Notes: generated from the sequence alone by a model not told the origin. A stretch of 64,000 nt of DNA from Diphasiastrum complanatum (GCA_029204225.1 CM055103.1:47922458-47986457); one strand, 5' to 3'. Numbered from the stretch's first letter, positions 46,330-59,185 are shown. Translations and numbers: made by a program.

Positions 46330-48880
46330 GACAATATATTGTCCGAGTTTAAAAAGTAATGGCTACAAGGAGTGTATTTCAACCAAATTGTGGTTAAATT
46401 AGCTTGCATGGTTTAAAGAAAGTCATAGTTCATTTTAAACATGTTTTGATTCATAGTCATTGCCTATTGTGTTTCCCCTTTTTGGTTTAGTCATTCAATC
46501 GAAAACTCTAGCTTTAAGTTTGGACTAGGATCCTCAGAACATTGTAGTCGTAAGAGAATAAAATAACGTGAACCTCAACCTATGGCTATATTGGCTAAAT
46601 ATTGAGCATAGATATTACAGAATTATTAGGAATTAGGAGTTGACTTAATGCTCATGTCTGAAATTATGATCGTTACTTTGAGATTGCCTTGGCCAAAAGC
46701 ATCTACAATCTTCAATCGTATGCTTGTGCGACAAAATGGTTTGGTATAAGTTTAATTCTCAGAAATGGATTCACAACACTATGATTTCGAAGCTTCTAGG
46801 TACTGCTACTAATAAATGAGATTGCAACTCATGTTGAATTCATCTTCTCTTATCACACTCTGGAAACACTTGGCAAATAACATCATTTAACAATACGCAC
46901 CATCCTGAGATAGATTCCCCTATCCTGTGTGCATGCACATTTCAAATAAAAGTTGGTTTTTTAGTGCCTAAACACTGCTTGATCAAATGCAAAAGTAAAT
47001 ATCTACAGCAGTACAAGATGTTTGATAACCCTGCTTCAATCCGCATATAGATCGTTATGATAATGAGCTCAAATTTAGACCATTGTAAAAATCAGATCTG
47101 TGTTCACTATCTCTTTTAGAACCCAAACACACTCAAGGTAGATTATATGAATGAATTCGATCATATAGTCAACTACACACAGCTTGTTATGCTTGTAAAC
47201 ACCAGTAATACAAGGTTTCATATTATTCTCCTCTTACCAAGACAAGATGATACCACATACAAGTTTAGTTCATTCTGCTGTCTGATCATTTTACCTGATA
47301 TAAAAACTTTGCCAATATACTTCCTCATCATAGCTGTTTTATTTTGGGCAAAGCAAGAACTACTTAACAAGTTTCATAATGTCAAAGTTGCTGTAAAAAA
47401 TAAGACCTTTGTGGCAATGCCAGTAGATTTTAGTGCTTAACAGCTACCAATCATCAATGTTCTTATATAATTGACCAAGTTTACGGCAAAAAGTACTTTC
47501 ATAACTCAGTTCTGAGGTTCCATGGTTGTAGCTGCCTTATTAGTTTATTCTATACGCTTTTTCAAGGTTGCTCTAAAGATTTCAGTTTAGCTGACAAAAA
47601 TTTAATTGACAAAAATACCCAATTCAGGACATTTGGCCAAGCCTCCAGAGCTATCCAGTCCCTCTAGAGCATGTGTTTTGGTGATATTAGAACGGTTTGC
47701 TTCCAAGAGAGTATAAATTTTGGTAACCGAGTTGTACTCATTCCAGCATCTAAAACTGTCTGATTCTATTGAAGTCAATGTTTTGGCACAGAGACAACAA
47801 ATTTACATCAAAATCTGTCCATTCACACTGAGTTCAGGCCCTCTGGTACTGCCTTTAGTAGAGAAGCTAAAGGGCAGTAAAAATACTGCTACCCATAATC
47901 GACCATAAATGATCTTGATATTTGACAACCACAGTCTTAAGCAAAGTCCAAGTTTCCTTAGTTGCATACACTGAGTGTAAAACCATTGCTCAGGAATGAC
48001 TTGAAAAGAAAAGAGATTTCACTTTTAAACTCTAATGTTTAGGATTGATCCCTAAAAGGCAAAAATCCTCAACGCTTCAATTAACACATTATAGGGTTCA
48101 CCTGTTAGCCACAGGCTATAGGGCTGTCTCTCAAGAGATATCCTTTTAAGGCACGGGTTGCACTGATTTAGCCATGCCAGAACTTTTGCTCAGTATGCGT
48201 GCTGGTTTAGCCATTGATCACCCTGTCAGGCATGCAAACTCCTTTCAAGCAAGGCAACGTCAACCGGCCCACAACTGCTGAAACCTGACATGCAAAAAAA
48301 ATGTGACCCTTCCGACTTAGAAATTGCTGAAGCAGCTCATCAAAAAGCAAATGTATGCTTAATAGAGCCACCAGCCATACTGCCGCAGCTAAACACTGCT
48401 AGTGATGGTTCTGGAACTTATCAGCTATTACGTAATTCATGCAGACGAAAGGCTCCCTTTTCATTCCTACCTATGACGCCCGGACTATAGGATAAGCTTG
48501 TAAATCCTCCATCACGTGGGCAACTTTGGGAGAGTGTTGGGCCATGGATGTATGGGATGCCATGGCTAGCCACCAAAGGAAAGATCTAGGATGTTGTATG
48601 GAATAACTCCTAGCTCAGAGGGACAGCGCTGAAATCTTTCAGAATTTTAGTTTTGAGTCGAAAGGCTACTATTTCCATTAGAAATTAGTGATTTGCAAGC
48701 AGGTGCCGAGTAGCACTAGGCTATATTCTCCTTAATAATGTATACATAGGATTTTCAGGTTGTGTAAAGTCGCATAATTAGATTGGATTTTCAGGTTGTG
48801 TAAATTCGCATAATTAGATTCCTAAATGCTGCAAACATTAAAGAGAGAGAAGAGAGAAGGAAGACATCAGTTTTTTGAGA
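46330..48880. other. Intronic AT-rich sequence without recognised gene
   Basis: No family motif seen on either strand. 48480-48640 is the diverged second copy of the dispersed repeat at 23520-23690 (shared 'gataagcttgt', 'gttgggccatgg', 'ctagctcag'). A 34-bp phrase ('gattttcaggttgtgtaaa.tcgcataattagatt') is tandemly repeated at 48751-48822, next to the splice donor of exon 1. Confidence 0.5.
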
Positions 48881-48891
48881 TCCATACACAC

Positions 48892-49360
48892 CTTCCCAAG
48901 ACTGCTTCACCGCGTCAAAACCATCCTGATCTTCAGCGCACACCTCACATCGCAGCTTCAATCCTGATACATTGAGCTCCACTCCTTGCAGCTTATTAGT
49001 TATAAATGATTTGCTCCATTCCACAGCCTGCCTCGCATTCTTGCCCGCATCCTCCCACCGCCTTTCCTGCCTCAATAAGCCCTCGATGTCCCACACAAAC
49101 AGCACCCCTATAGCCACAGGCTCTTCCCTGCGCTTCTTCTGAGGCTCCCTCTCTTTCTGCAGCACCAGGTCCGAGTCTGCTACTGAAACCCTGATGCTGT
49201 TCTTGAGAAGAGCCTTGATTGCTTCTTTGAGATGCCATTCATCCACCGCCTTCACGGAGCGATCCGCCCTCATGAAGATGAGCTGAAACTGGAGGCGTGG
49301 CAGCAAGCGCAGCCCATAGTCCAGCTCCACTGTGTCTAGCGGGGAGATTTCCAACGCCAT
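48892..49360 (-). CDS. Exon 1 of an AKAP17A/XE7-like RNA-binding protein gene
   Basis: 469 bp on the minus strand from ATG 49360 to the splice site GGGAAG|GTGTGTATGG (48892/48891). It encodes MALEISPLDTVELDYGLRLL, then PRLQFQLIFMRADRSVKAVD and EWHLKEAIKALLKNSIRVSV, a Lys/Arg/Glu segment (KEREPQKKRREEPVAIGVLF), FITNKLQGVELNVSGLKLRC and DGFDAVKQSWEG. The layout (acidic start with a Tyr-Gly-Leu motif, a short conserved 'W.(V/L)...I' helix, then a W shortly before the RPDT segment of exon 2) matches the N-terminal region of the AKAP17A family. An in-frame ATG 22 codons upstream (49426) would add a Glu/Arg tract encoded by the GA repeat of the leader, so I prefer 49360. Higher GC and an uninterrupted frame set it apart from its surroundings. 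The product is a probable nuclear splicing-related protein. Confidence 0.78.
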
Positions 49361-49500
49361 AGCTCGACTGCGTGCTCTCTCCTCTCCCTCTCTCTCTCTC
49401 CTCTCCTGTCTGTGCTCTCTCTCCACTCCGCTTCTCTCCTCTCTCTGTGCGCGTCTCCCTCTCTCTCTCTCTCTCTCTCTAACACATTATTTTTCATCCC
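49361..49500 (-). other. GA-rich 5' leader of the AKAP17A-like gene
   Basis: On the minus strand this is a run of GAGAGA interrupted by a few bases (49375-49490). GA-rich leaders and promoters are common in plants and can bind GAGA-binding BPC proteins. Here the role is inference. Confidence 0.5.
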
Positions 49501-49584
49501 AAAACCAAAAAAATCCCTTAAAAACCCAAAAAAAAAATGAAAAACGTGCACTCTCTCTCTCTTTATCTCTCTTCAGATTGCCCC

Positions 49585-49592
49585 ATTTTATA
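49585..49592 (-). promoter_or_regulatory. Possible TATA box of the AKAP17A-like gene
   Basis: The minus strand reads GGTATAAAATGGGG, about 225 bp upstream of ATG 49360. A start of transcription near 49555 would give a leader of about 195 nt. A weaker TATAAAATG lies at about 49615-49623. Confidence 0.45.
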
Positions 49593-49689
49593 CCTTGTCT
49601 CTCTTGCCATTGCGACATTTTATATTAGTATCTCTTGTACAAGTTTCTCACTTCAACTGCTTTTCAATTGCCCTTCAAAGACATTTTAG

Positions 49690-50036
49690 GAAAAACATGG
49701 ACCAATGAGAAACTTCTAAAAACCCATTTGTCTCTCTCTCTCTCTCTCTCACACACCCACACACACATAACCCATTCTATATATCTCTCTCTCACACTCT
49801 CAATATAGCTTTTGTTCTTTATGCCCTAATTTGAAAAAGACTTAAGCCCCAAGCTTTAATTCTAGAAAGTGATAACTCTAACTATAGAGCTCATAAAACT
49901 CACAAGTACTAGTGTGCAAACAAGGTGATAGGTATCACGAGAGACCCTACGTTAAAAAGGCATACTTTTTGTCAATAACCTGCTCAACCATCGGTTGATC
50001 TACCTCCATATTTTCAGCTTATATTAACTTTGTAAA
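49690..50036. other. Intergenic sequence with short CT/CA runs
   Basis: CT and CACACAC runs at 49732-49795. No gene seen. Confidence 0.5.
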
Positions 50037-50290
50037 TGTTGGAATGTGAATGGAATTGCTTACATTACCATAAGTTACTTTGACCCAAAAGGTCAAGAGT
50101 TGTGTAACCATGGTCATTTATTATATTAGGCCTACTAAACTTAGAGTTAGCTAAGTTAGTATGAAATTAACTTGGTAGGGACTCATGGGTCCACTAGGCC
50201 TAATTGTCACATTAAGTACCCCAACTTGACATATTGGAGGTACCTTACTCTTTCTATGTAACTTATAGAAAGTTGGATAGTCAATAGTCA
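50037..50290 (+). repeat. Fragment of a Copia1-family LTR
   Basis: Starts TGTTGGAATGTGAATGGAAT and follows the Copia1 LTR (read on the minus strand of 2853-3279) through 'aaaaggtcaagagttgtgtaaccatgg' and 'accttactctttctatgtaactt', to about 50290, where similarity ends. It is clearly more diverged than the two Copia1 LTRs are from each other, so it is an older member. No internal region adjoins it. Confidence 0.75.
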
Positions 50291-52450
50291 AAGTAGTTGG
50301 GAGAATTGCAAAAGCAAAAGGGAAAGTTAAAATTTACAAACAAAAAAAACGGAAAAGATATTGCATCAAAGAAGTGTGTCATATGCAAGATTATGAAGTT
50401 TACATTTGGTCTTTCAAGATTATGGCTTTTAGTGCAGCGTGGTGTATTGGTAAAGTTTTGACTACGACCAAGAAGGTGCAAGCTCAAATTCCAATTGTTG
50501 CCTAGGAGGTCTTAGGAACTTGCTTCTCACTTCTCATTACAAACATGGCGTTGCCAGACTATATATGTTCTATATAACCAATAGGTGCGTAATTTTGTTT
50601 TGCCAAAAAAAAAACAATGGCTTTTAAATGGATGCAATAGGTGCGCAGTTGTTTATTTACAATCGTAAATGATGAACTATTGATGTGTGCCTAGTGTCAT
50701 GTATGGTTTGTATAGCACACAACAACTATAATCGCCATTGCAAGTTATGGCATTGAATAGCTGTTGAAAATATATTTTAAATGTTTTTTATGGATTTCCT
50801 GTAAACGTAATTTGTGAGACGCTAACAGATCGTTGCACCTGCATTCTAGCATGAGAAAGTTACATGTTGTCAATTGACACAGATAATGCGATGACGAGAT
50901 ATTGGGTTTGTAGACATACTTAATTGAATATGAAATACACATATATAGACATCCAAGAAATCAATAATCGATGTTTTTGACATACTCCTTACATATGCCA
51001 CATTTATATTACAGAAACAAATCGACAAAAAGTAGGAACTAGTATTTATAGGCAAACGTAATAAATGCAAGTAGGCCCCTCTTAGAAAATTAGAGTGAGC
51101 CACCTCTTGATGGTGACATCCAGTGGAGAGCATAATTCCACTTGTAATTTGTGTAATGTGGAAATGCCACTAGGATGTCACCTAAGGAGCTCTCTGGCTT
51201 ATTTAAGAGGCTCCCCCTTTGTAGAAGGGAGGCTTTTGTGTAATGTATCTACTCCATGCTTCAATGAGAATAGCTTCCATGAGTTTGATGCATCCTTGAG
51301 CTGCTTGATCATGCTTGTTTCTTTAGTGATGCATTTATGATCTTGCCCTTCCATTCCCTTTGTGTGTGGTTGTGGATCTTAGAGAGGACAAGTTTTCTTG
51401 TTTTATGCATTGTGAATTAGTTTTCTTGCTCTGTGAATTAAGGTAGGTTTCAGCATTCAAGTAAACTAAAAAGGCTGGATTTGTGGTTTAGATCTTGCAT
51501 ATTCTCTTACATTCCAGTTCTTGATGTTCTTGGGGTGTCCAAGAATCAAGAAATGTGTGTTTCTTGATTTTTGGACTTTTGAAATGTTGTTTAGTTAGGT
51601 TTCTCATTTCTTGGCTCTGCTTTTCAATCATGTTTATAGTAGTTTCTGTTTTTTGCAAGTAGATTAGCTTTCTTGAATTTGGTTTTAGCTCATAGTATCA
51701 AGAAGATGAGCAGTTGTGCTACACTACAATTCTTGTTTTTGCTCGTCGTGACTTGTCTTGTAGTTTAGAACTGATCCATTGGCAAGTGCCCAATCATAAA
51801 CAACAAAGTGCCGAGACCCTGCAGTCATCCTCTGACAAATTGGATGATTATACTATAACATTTTGCACCGGTAGACATGCAAATCTGAATCTGTGTGTGC
51901 AGGTTCAGACCCGTCAGATCTGTGTATGTCCGAGGAGGGGAAGCTAAGAATAGAACTTACATTCTTCTCAGGCTTAGGAGCTAGGCTGCATAGCAGAGCA
52001 TCTGAGGCTGAGGACAATCTGTCAACATTTGGCCCGTTGCCATTGTTGTTTCACTTGTCACAATAGTCACTGTCTCCGTTTTTATGCTGGTCTAATCTGT
52101 TTTTCATTGAAAATTCTAAAAAAAATCAGATTTTGACAATTTCTTGAAAAGTTTCAAGAAATCAAGAAACCAACGAAACTCAAGTTTTCATGAATTGAAG
52201 TCCCATTTTGACTGGTAGCTACACTTGACCTACCATCTCTCATGTTCTTAGATGAGTTGCAAATGTTTCAATTTTTCAATTTCTTGTTTTTACATCATGT
52301 TAAGAACTCTTGAAACCTGAAAATTTTACAAACAACACCAAGCTACATAGATAGCACCTCACTTAATGCTTTGAACAATATGACAAACAACCTGTTTGAA
52401 ATGTTCTATCACACCGTTGGCTGATCACAGTTCTGACAAATCCGTTCTAT
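50291..52450. other. No gene recognised; possible old LTR at 51090-51350
   Basis: Mostly AT-rich. 51090-51350 has an LTR-like layout: 'gatggtgacatccag', then 'ggcttatttaagaggctcccc' (TATA-like), then 'ctactccatgcttcaatgagaatag'. I could not find its partner, so I leave it as a possibility. Confidence 0.4.
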
Positions 52451-52469
52451 CAAACAGGTGGCTGATCAC

Positions 52470-53980
52470 AGTTACCACATAACTCTTCTATCCCACATTA
52501 TGTTGACCACCTACCCAAGCCATTCGGTTGTGACCTACAATACGTCACCCTGCTTGCACACGCACAAGAGACTTGCAAGGAAATCGATCTGCTTGACAAG
52601 CATTCTGCAAACAGCCCTGCTTACGAAACACACTGACCCTGCAAAACATTGACCTGCAACGTAAACACACTAACAACACATAGCTCCACTTGCACACAAC
52701 ACACCCAACCCTGCACGTAGCCTTCTTCCTCCTTGCGCCCACGCTCTCCCTCTGACAACACAAAATAGCGCAGCCCATGCACTCCTCCTACATCTACACA
52801 CACTCTTTCTCCACTCTGATCCATCAGACCCTTCATCTCCTGTTTCATCCCTACACGACCTGCCTTCACCTCCATCGCTACCTCACTGACAAAGCTCCTC
52901 TCATCTCCTTCGCTTCCCTTCATGCTCCACTCTCACTTCCCTTCACGCTCCATGTCGACCGAGTCTGAGGAAGCCATCTCGACCGAGTCTAAGGAAGCCG
53001 TCGACCGAGTCTGAGGAAGCCATCTCGACCTTGTCTGAGGAAGCTGTCTCGACCGAGTCTGAGGAAGCAATCTCAACCGAGTATCTTGAACACGTTCTCG
53101 ACCAGGTTTTTCCTTCCCATGGAATCTAAACTGAGTCCAAACCCTATCCTACCCTAACCACGTTATCTGTCTCCTACCCTAACTGCGTCCCTAACCGAGT
53201 CCTCTAACCTGACTCCTCCACTACTCGAATCCTCTGAAATAAACTCACTCCTACACAAGACAACACACGTGCCCTCATACACCAGCCCATATACATTACA
53301 GAAAATCTATGTCAGATCGTTAAATATAAGCAGAAAATGTTATCAAAAAACGAGTCACAACCTCCAAACAACCTGCCACAGACGCCTGCAAACGGATCTA
53401 CCAGCAAAACAACTTACAACCCTACAAAAAGAACTACCTACAAACCTACACAACACTTTGCAAAACAAGCTACGACAATCCACAATCTGCAAGCCTCCAC
53501 GACCTGCAAGCAACAACATCTTGCACGTGACCAAGCCCTGCACAACAATCTACAACAAACTGCAAAGGAAACGGACCTACACATCGAGCAGGAGGCCGTC
53601 GCAGGAGATAGCCGCCTTCCAAATGAGGGTTACCTAACAAATTAACAAACCCTAATCCTTAGCCACATCTTCTACCTCTCTTGGGAAAAGAGGCCCTACC
53701 AACACAAAAAACATTTTCGAGTCCCTCCACGTACCTCACCCAAATCTCTCCCACTTCGCCCGAGTCACCTCCTTCCAATCTCGCCCAAGTCTCATCACTT
53801 AGCCTTCGATCGACTCCTTTAGTCACTCATCGACCGAGTCTCGCCACTCACATCTCGACCGAAACTCGAAACTCACATCTCCTTCCTTAACAAACCCGGC
53901 CAAGCCCTCTTCACTAACTAATTTTGACCGAGCCTTTCATTGCATTTTGGACCGAGTCTTCTTGAAGATAGTCTTGACCG
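52470..53980. repeat. C-rich degenerate repeats, including a 'cgaccgagtctgaggaagc' minisatellite
   Basis: 52954-53100 holds five copies of about 25-30 bp, 'tctcgaccgagtctgaggaagcc'. The word 'gaccgagtc' continues to recur at 53150-53230 and 53790-53960. 53380-53560 is a run of 'acctgcaa' and 'acaacct' words. The long open frames here follow from repeats and lack of T, not from a gene. Confidence 0.75.
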
Positions 53981-54149
53981 ATGTCAATTTTCAGAGAAAA
54001 AAGACAAATATGATTGTACTATCAATCATTAAGAGTTATTGGTTGCTTAATCCAAATATCTATCAAGTTCTAGGTGTTAGATCTTGATCTAGATGCTTCA
54101 ATATGATTTAAGCAAGAGCAATGGATCAAATGATCAAAAACATGGATGG

Positions 54150-54560
54150 GCGGCCTCACACGTGTGGAGGACAGTACCAGTACAGCCTGTTTACAAAGAG
54201 TAAAGTACATTAGCTTACAAATGCATTTCAATCATAAAAACTCAAGACAGAATGTAGAAATCACAAAACTAGAATTTGCCAATTATTGATTTGGTTGATC
54301 CGTTAATAGATCAAGTACATCCACGAGCTGTGTACTGTCCAGCAAGCCTTCACACGTGTGAAGAGTGCCTAGTCATCCAGATCCACCAATGGGAGCCATA
54401 TGTGCTCATTTCCCAAAGTTGACTATTCTCTTTGGCTAGAAAACAAAAAGCTAGTCTACCACATTTATAAGAATATTCCTTATAAAATAGAATCTAATGG
54501 AATCTTCCTATCTTATCTTCTAGAAGCTTATCCACACGTGTGAATGGCATCTTGACATGT
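54150..54560. promoter_or_regulatory. Cluster of CACACGTGTG palindromes
   Basis: CACACGTGTG occurs at about 54158, 54352 and 54534, with a near-copy 'gacatgtgtgag' at 54555. Each contains a G-box core (CACGTG), which plant bZIP and bHLH proteins can bind. No gene start is evident close by, so a promoter role is only a possibility. The spacing (194 and 182 bp) suggests an underlying repeat. Confidence 0.45.
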
Positions 54561-54659
54561 GTGAGTAAGCAAGAGCATGTTGCCGACTTTTAGAATATTC
54601 TATGTCGTTCCTAGAATCCGGCAACACTCTCCCACAACCAAACAGGTCCCATGGCACTA

Positions 54660-55600
54660 CCTTTGACTAGTCCTTAGGATGATAGCGTTTGGTGATGACG
54701 AGTCATTTGCGTGATCAAAATTGGAGAGAGCATAATTATATATAAATAACTTATATTTTTTGTCCTAAGAAAAGTGTAGATAAGAATTCGCTTATGTAAA
54801 ACTTGGTGCTTTATTGATTGTTGGTCCGCAAGAATCTGGACTTGCCTGCTATTCAATAAAAGATCTCATATGAGTCTAATGGCCATTCCGGATAACCTTC
54901 ATGCATGACAAATGACTAGTTGACGTCATCCAAAACAAGATCCCAAGATAATGCTTATTGGTATGGATCTTCGTAGCATGGCACAACTGTTATCATTAGC
55001 ATTGCCGGAGGTCCACTCAATTGGTATGGTAGATATGACATGGGTTGACTGCTTAGTCTACCTAAGTGCTCATGATAGGCCTGCACTTGAAGACTTTCTT
55101 CGGCAGTCAATAGTACCGCTTGAGTAAAAGGTCTTGATACTCTAAGTGTTGGTTCTTGCTAGAATAAGGACCGTTTTGGGCTTAGATTCTCTGGATTTGA
55201 CCCTTTGAGCATTGATGTGATCTAATTTAGTGTTGGAGTGGTCTGCTTGCTGTTGGAATAGGTTGGCTTCGGTTGTTGAGTACTCATTGTTGATTTTTGC
55301 GATGGGTTGTAATTGACTCCCTTGGCCTTTCCCTCGTCATTGTTCTCTATAAGAGTCTTTGTGATGGCACATTTGAGCTGTGAATCCGTCAGCTTGCAAG
55401 TTGCCAATCCAGTTGGTAATACAACATCCAAGGATCGTTGAATTACATGTTGAACAATTTCTGGTAGTGTCTTGATAAGATCAACTATCGCTTGTTGTTT
55501 GATTGACTCTACCAGGCCAACATTTCGGATGATAATTCAATTATCTTGGCAGGTAATTTAAATTCAACTATTTTGGAACTATTCATGAAATCAAATAGAG
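54660..55600. other. No gene recognised
   Basis: AT-rich sequence. A Thr/Asn/Lys-rich open frame on the minus strand (55222-55431) has no recognised motif. It may belong to the Gypsy4 gag region to its right. Confidence 0.45.
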
Positions 55601-55601
55601 A

Positions 55602-55980
55602 CATTAGAGGAGTTTTGAGTTCCAAAAAGACCCTTTAAGAATTCGTGCAAGATGCCTTTTTTATTATTAAAATATTATAACATTAATACTTTTGACTTGC
55701 CATAACTTTTTAATCGTAGATCAAAAGCATGCCATCTAACATATCATTGGAAAGCCCTTGTTGAGCGCTTTCTAATGCACCAAACTCCGCTAAATTTGGA
55801 CTTACCACTAAAAAGTTATGCCATTTTTAGTATGGAATCAAAATGTGGACTCAAAAAGTTACGTTACGTAGATTTCAAATTTGAGTGTTTTGATTGGTCC
55901 ATGTGTAAGAAAAATTTGAGAAAAAAATATAAAAAGAATCTTTACAAAGGCTCTTTTTGGGATTTAGAACTCCTCTAATG
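55602..55980. mobile_element. 379-bp MITE-like element
   Basis: Terminal inverted repeats of about 33 bp: 'cattagaggagttttgagttccaaaaagaccct' at the left and its near reverse complement ('aggctctttttgggatttagaactcctctaatg') at the right. The AT-rich interior has no coding capacity. I could not define a clear target duplication, so the superfamily is open. Confidence 0.82.
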
Positions 55981-56249
55981 AATCTCATCTTACAATTCAT
56001 CTATTGAATATTACCAAATTTATAACTAAATAAGATTAAAAGTAATATTGTTGTCAATAAATCTACATTCAATTTGGTTAAGAATTCTCAAAATATGAAT
56101 TTACTTAAGAAGTCTCAAAATATGAATATACTCTCAATTTAGTTGAGTTTGTATTCGGTGCCTCAGCGCATTTGGAAACCTTTGCAACACTTCTTAGTTC
56201 AACACCCATTTCAAAGCCTGGTGTATTGTGATTTTGCGTTTATAGCACT

Positions 56250-57310
56250 CGATGACTAGAATTTGCCTTTGGGCGACTCACATGCATTGCTATGATGGAT
56301 TTTCATTGTTGATTTTTGATGTAACCACAACGGACAATCTATGCAAGGATGTCCAATGCCACAGCTTGGACATAATGCCAAGAAGGATGTTGGGTCACCA
56401 CGATGTGGACATTCGGATTTGCGATGTCTACCACCACATGCATAGCATCAAATCATTAGCAAAATACCATCTTTTTGGAGCTGAGATGCATAAACCGGTA
56501 CGTGTGCTCTACTAGGTCCTTCCACAAAATATAATGGAAAACTGTCATGATTTTCTGCCCCTAAGGATCTTGGCGATGCACATGGACACATCATAATTGG
56601 CTCCAGTCTTCCACTCCTCAAATATGTTAATCCTTTGAAGATGAACTACTTGGGGTTGCCATTTGCACAACTTGCTTGCTTGTTGTCAAGGATGTATCTT
56701 GAAACTTTTGATGTTGCTCTGCTAGCACTTGCTTTACAACACTAGGCTTTTTCACTGGGCAACTCGCAATGTGATGATTCTCGAAACAATATGAACATTG
56801 ACTCTTCGAAGCAATATTACATTACATGCAATAGCACAGGCCTTTGGCTTGTGTTCCATATTTTGTTCTTGAATGATGACTCACGATTTTCATCATCCCT
56901 TCCATGCAAAACTAGATCTTCCCTTGCTGCTCCGTTACTTGTCATTGATGTTGTCAATATCTCTGAACCATTTATTGATGGTAATCCAAATATTTCATCC
57001 AACTTAGATTTTGAGTCAGAGTCCTTAATGCGAACAATGTGGATTCAATCTTCATGGCATCATCAAAAACTTGCTTCCATGTCGCATAAGAGGTGAGAGT
57101 CTTCATTCAATAGTGAATGTCGCTCCGCAAACCTCGAATAAAGTTTTTGATGATTACTGATGTCGGGATTGGTGGATGACAATCCTTCACTATATGATAA
57201 ACTCTTTGAAGGTATTGTATATTGTCTCCTTTTGTTGCATGCTAATGCTTGATAACTGACTAGCTAGGGTCGACATATCTTTTGTGATGGATGGATGAAT
57301 GAACGAGGTC
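56250..57310 (-). pseudogene. Gypsy4 gag remnant with zinc knuckles
   Basis: The minus strand reads a gag body (VIIKNFIRGLRSDIHY, then MKTLTSYATWKQVFDDAMKI; about 57150-57030), then CSYCFENHHIASCP (56758-56796), CYACGGRHRKSECP (56403-56448) and CPSCGIGHPCIDCP (56333-56378). Several Cys/His knuckles after a gag body are usual for Ty3/gypsy gag. Stops and shifts are present. Pol is not found further left, where a MITE lies at 55.6-56.0 kb. Confidence 0.75.
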
Positions 57311-57519
57311 TTAGGATAGCTCCTCAAGAGATGATTGTTGGATCTCGGTGTTCCAAGAGTGTTTCTCTTTCTTTTCTTTTTTTTTGAAGGAGAAGAGAAA
57401 ATTGAAATAAAAGAAAAGTAAAAAAATACAATCAATCAATGAAAAATGTTCAGAAGGGAATATAAAATTGATAGAGAACAAAAAGTGAAGTGGGGATGGT
57501 GGATTCAGATCTTGATCTA

Positions 57520-58420
57520 AGTTCTATACTCTCTCACTACTCAAGATGTTGCAAGTTCGAAAAGCTGTTTTTGGGAATGTAGGCTCTTGGGAGAGTAGAA
57601 CCTTTGAGATCAAGTTTTGGGATCTGAGGAGAGTGTGGGGAAAGCAACAAATGTGAAAAGTTTTGGGAATGAGGAATTTGGGTAATGCAGATGTTTGGGA
57701 GAGCAAAAGTTGGGGAATGTGAAAGTGGGGAACTTAAAAAAAAACTTAGGAATGCACAAGTAGGGAAATTTGAAAAATTTTGGAATGTAGATTGGGAAGA
57801 TGGTGTGTGGGAATGTAAATTTTTCTGGGAAAGTGCAAGATCTGGGAAGTAATTGGGAAATGCAACGGAGAATGAAAGCTTTTAGGATTGTGAGGATTTG
57901 GCAATGCAATTTGTGGGATTTTGGGAATATGGAGTCTAGGGATTATGGAATTTGGGAGCATGAAAGCCGGGAAATATGGAAATTGAGATTTGGGATTGTA
58001 AAAAGTTGGAAAGGCAAAAATTGGGAACTTAAAAAACTTGGGAATGTAAAATTTGGGAATACAAGCAGTTGGCAAATTTGAAAATTTTTAGAAATGTAGG
58101 ATGGTGTGAGAGTGTACAAATTTGGAAAAGTGCAAGATCTGGGAATGCAAGAATGTTGAGTAGTACTTGGGAATGTAAAAGTGGAAAGTTGAAGAAGACA
58201 AATCCTGGGAATGCAGCCTGGGGAATATAGGACCTGGGAAGGCAAAAATGACAGAGTGAAACTATGGGGAACATGGATCTTGGGAGGCAAAAATGTGTGG
58301 GAAGAAATGAAAAGTTTTGGGAATGTGAAAATTGGAGAATGCAAATATTTGGGAAAGCAAAAAGTTGGGGAATGTGAAAGTGGAGAACTTAAAAATTTGG
58401 AAATATAAAAAATTTGGAGC
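57520..58420. repeat. Degenerate purine-rich minisatellite ('tgggaatgtaaaa')
   Basis: Dozens of 12-25 bp units built on 'ttgggaatg.aa'. Strong purine bias on the plus strand gives long Pro/Phe/Ser open frames on the minus strand (57943-58596), which I do not regard as a gene. It lies in the leader region of Gypsy4. Confidence 0.85.
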
Positions 58421-59185
58421 AAGTGCCAATGTGCAAAATTCACTTTATCAACTTTTGTGATCTGTCCTCTCCCCTTGGATATGTGATAGAGCAATATTAA
58501 GAAAAGGTACAATGAAGAGGGCAAACTCAGATGGTATCTCTGGAAGTGTAGGGAAATTTCCAAAGTTATGCAAAAAAACTGGCAAGAATTTGTCACTTAC
58601 AGTAACTCTGCAACTTAGTTTAAGTGCTAGTATTCAAAATGCAATAACTTTTTGAGATTTTGTGATCTAGGTTCAGCCTTTGGATCCGTGATAGTGCAAA
58701 ATTAGGGGAATCTTTAGTGAAGATGACAAACTCAGATGGTAGCTCAGGTTGTGTAGGGAAATTTCCAAAGTTATGCATAAAAACTGGAAAAAAATTGTCA
58801 CACAGTAACTTTGGTAATTAGTTGAAGTGCCAATATTCAAAATGTAATAACTTTTTGAGATTTTGTGATCTAGGTACGCCCTTTGAATATGTAATAGTGC
58901 AAGATTAGAAAAATCTTTATTAAAGAGGGTACACTCAGATGGTATCTCAAGAAGTATAGGAAAATTTCAAAAGTTATGAAAAAAAACTGGCAAGAAATTG
59001 TCACTAACAGTAGTTACTCTGGAAATTAGTTTAAGTGCCAGTATTCCAAATGCAATAACTTTTTGAGCTTTTGTGATTTAGGTTTGCCCCTTGGATATGT
59101 GATAGAGCAAAATTAGTAGAATCTTCAGTGAAGAGGACGAGCTCAGATGATAGCTCAAGAAGTGTAGGAAAATTTTCAAAGTTGG
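58415..59185. repeat. About 3.7 tandem copies of a 205-bp repeat
   Basis: 'aaagttatg.a.aaaaactgg' recurs at 58562, 58767 and 58970, and 'caaagttgg' at 59178 (periods 205, 203, 208). Each unit includes 'caataactttttgagattttgtgatctagg' and 'actcagatggtatctc'. A partial first unit begins near 58415. Confidence 0.92.

Noticed and set aside
52621-53645. Several open frames of 60-120 codons in the C-rich region
   Set aside because: They overlap in different frames and both strands over repeats of 'acctgcaa' and 'cgaccgagtc'. No protein family is recognisable.
57943-58596. 217-codon Pro/Phe/Ser open frame on the minus strand
   Set aside because: It is the complement of a purine-rich minisatellite, with no domain and repeated phrases throughout.
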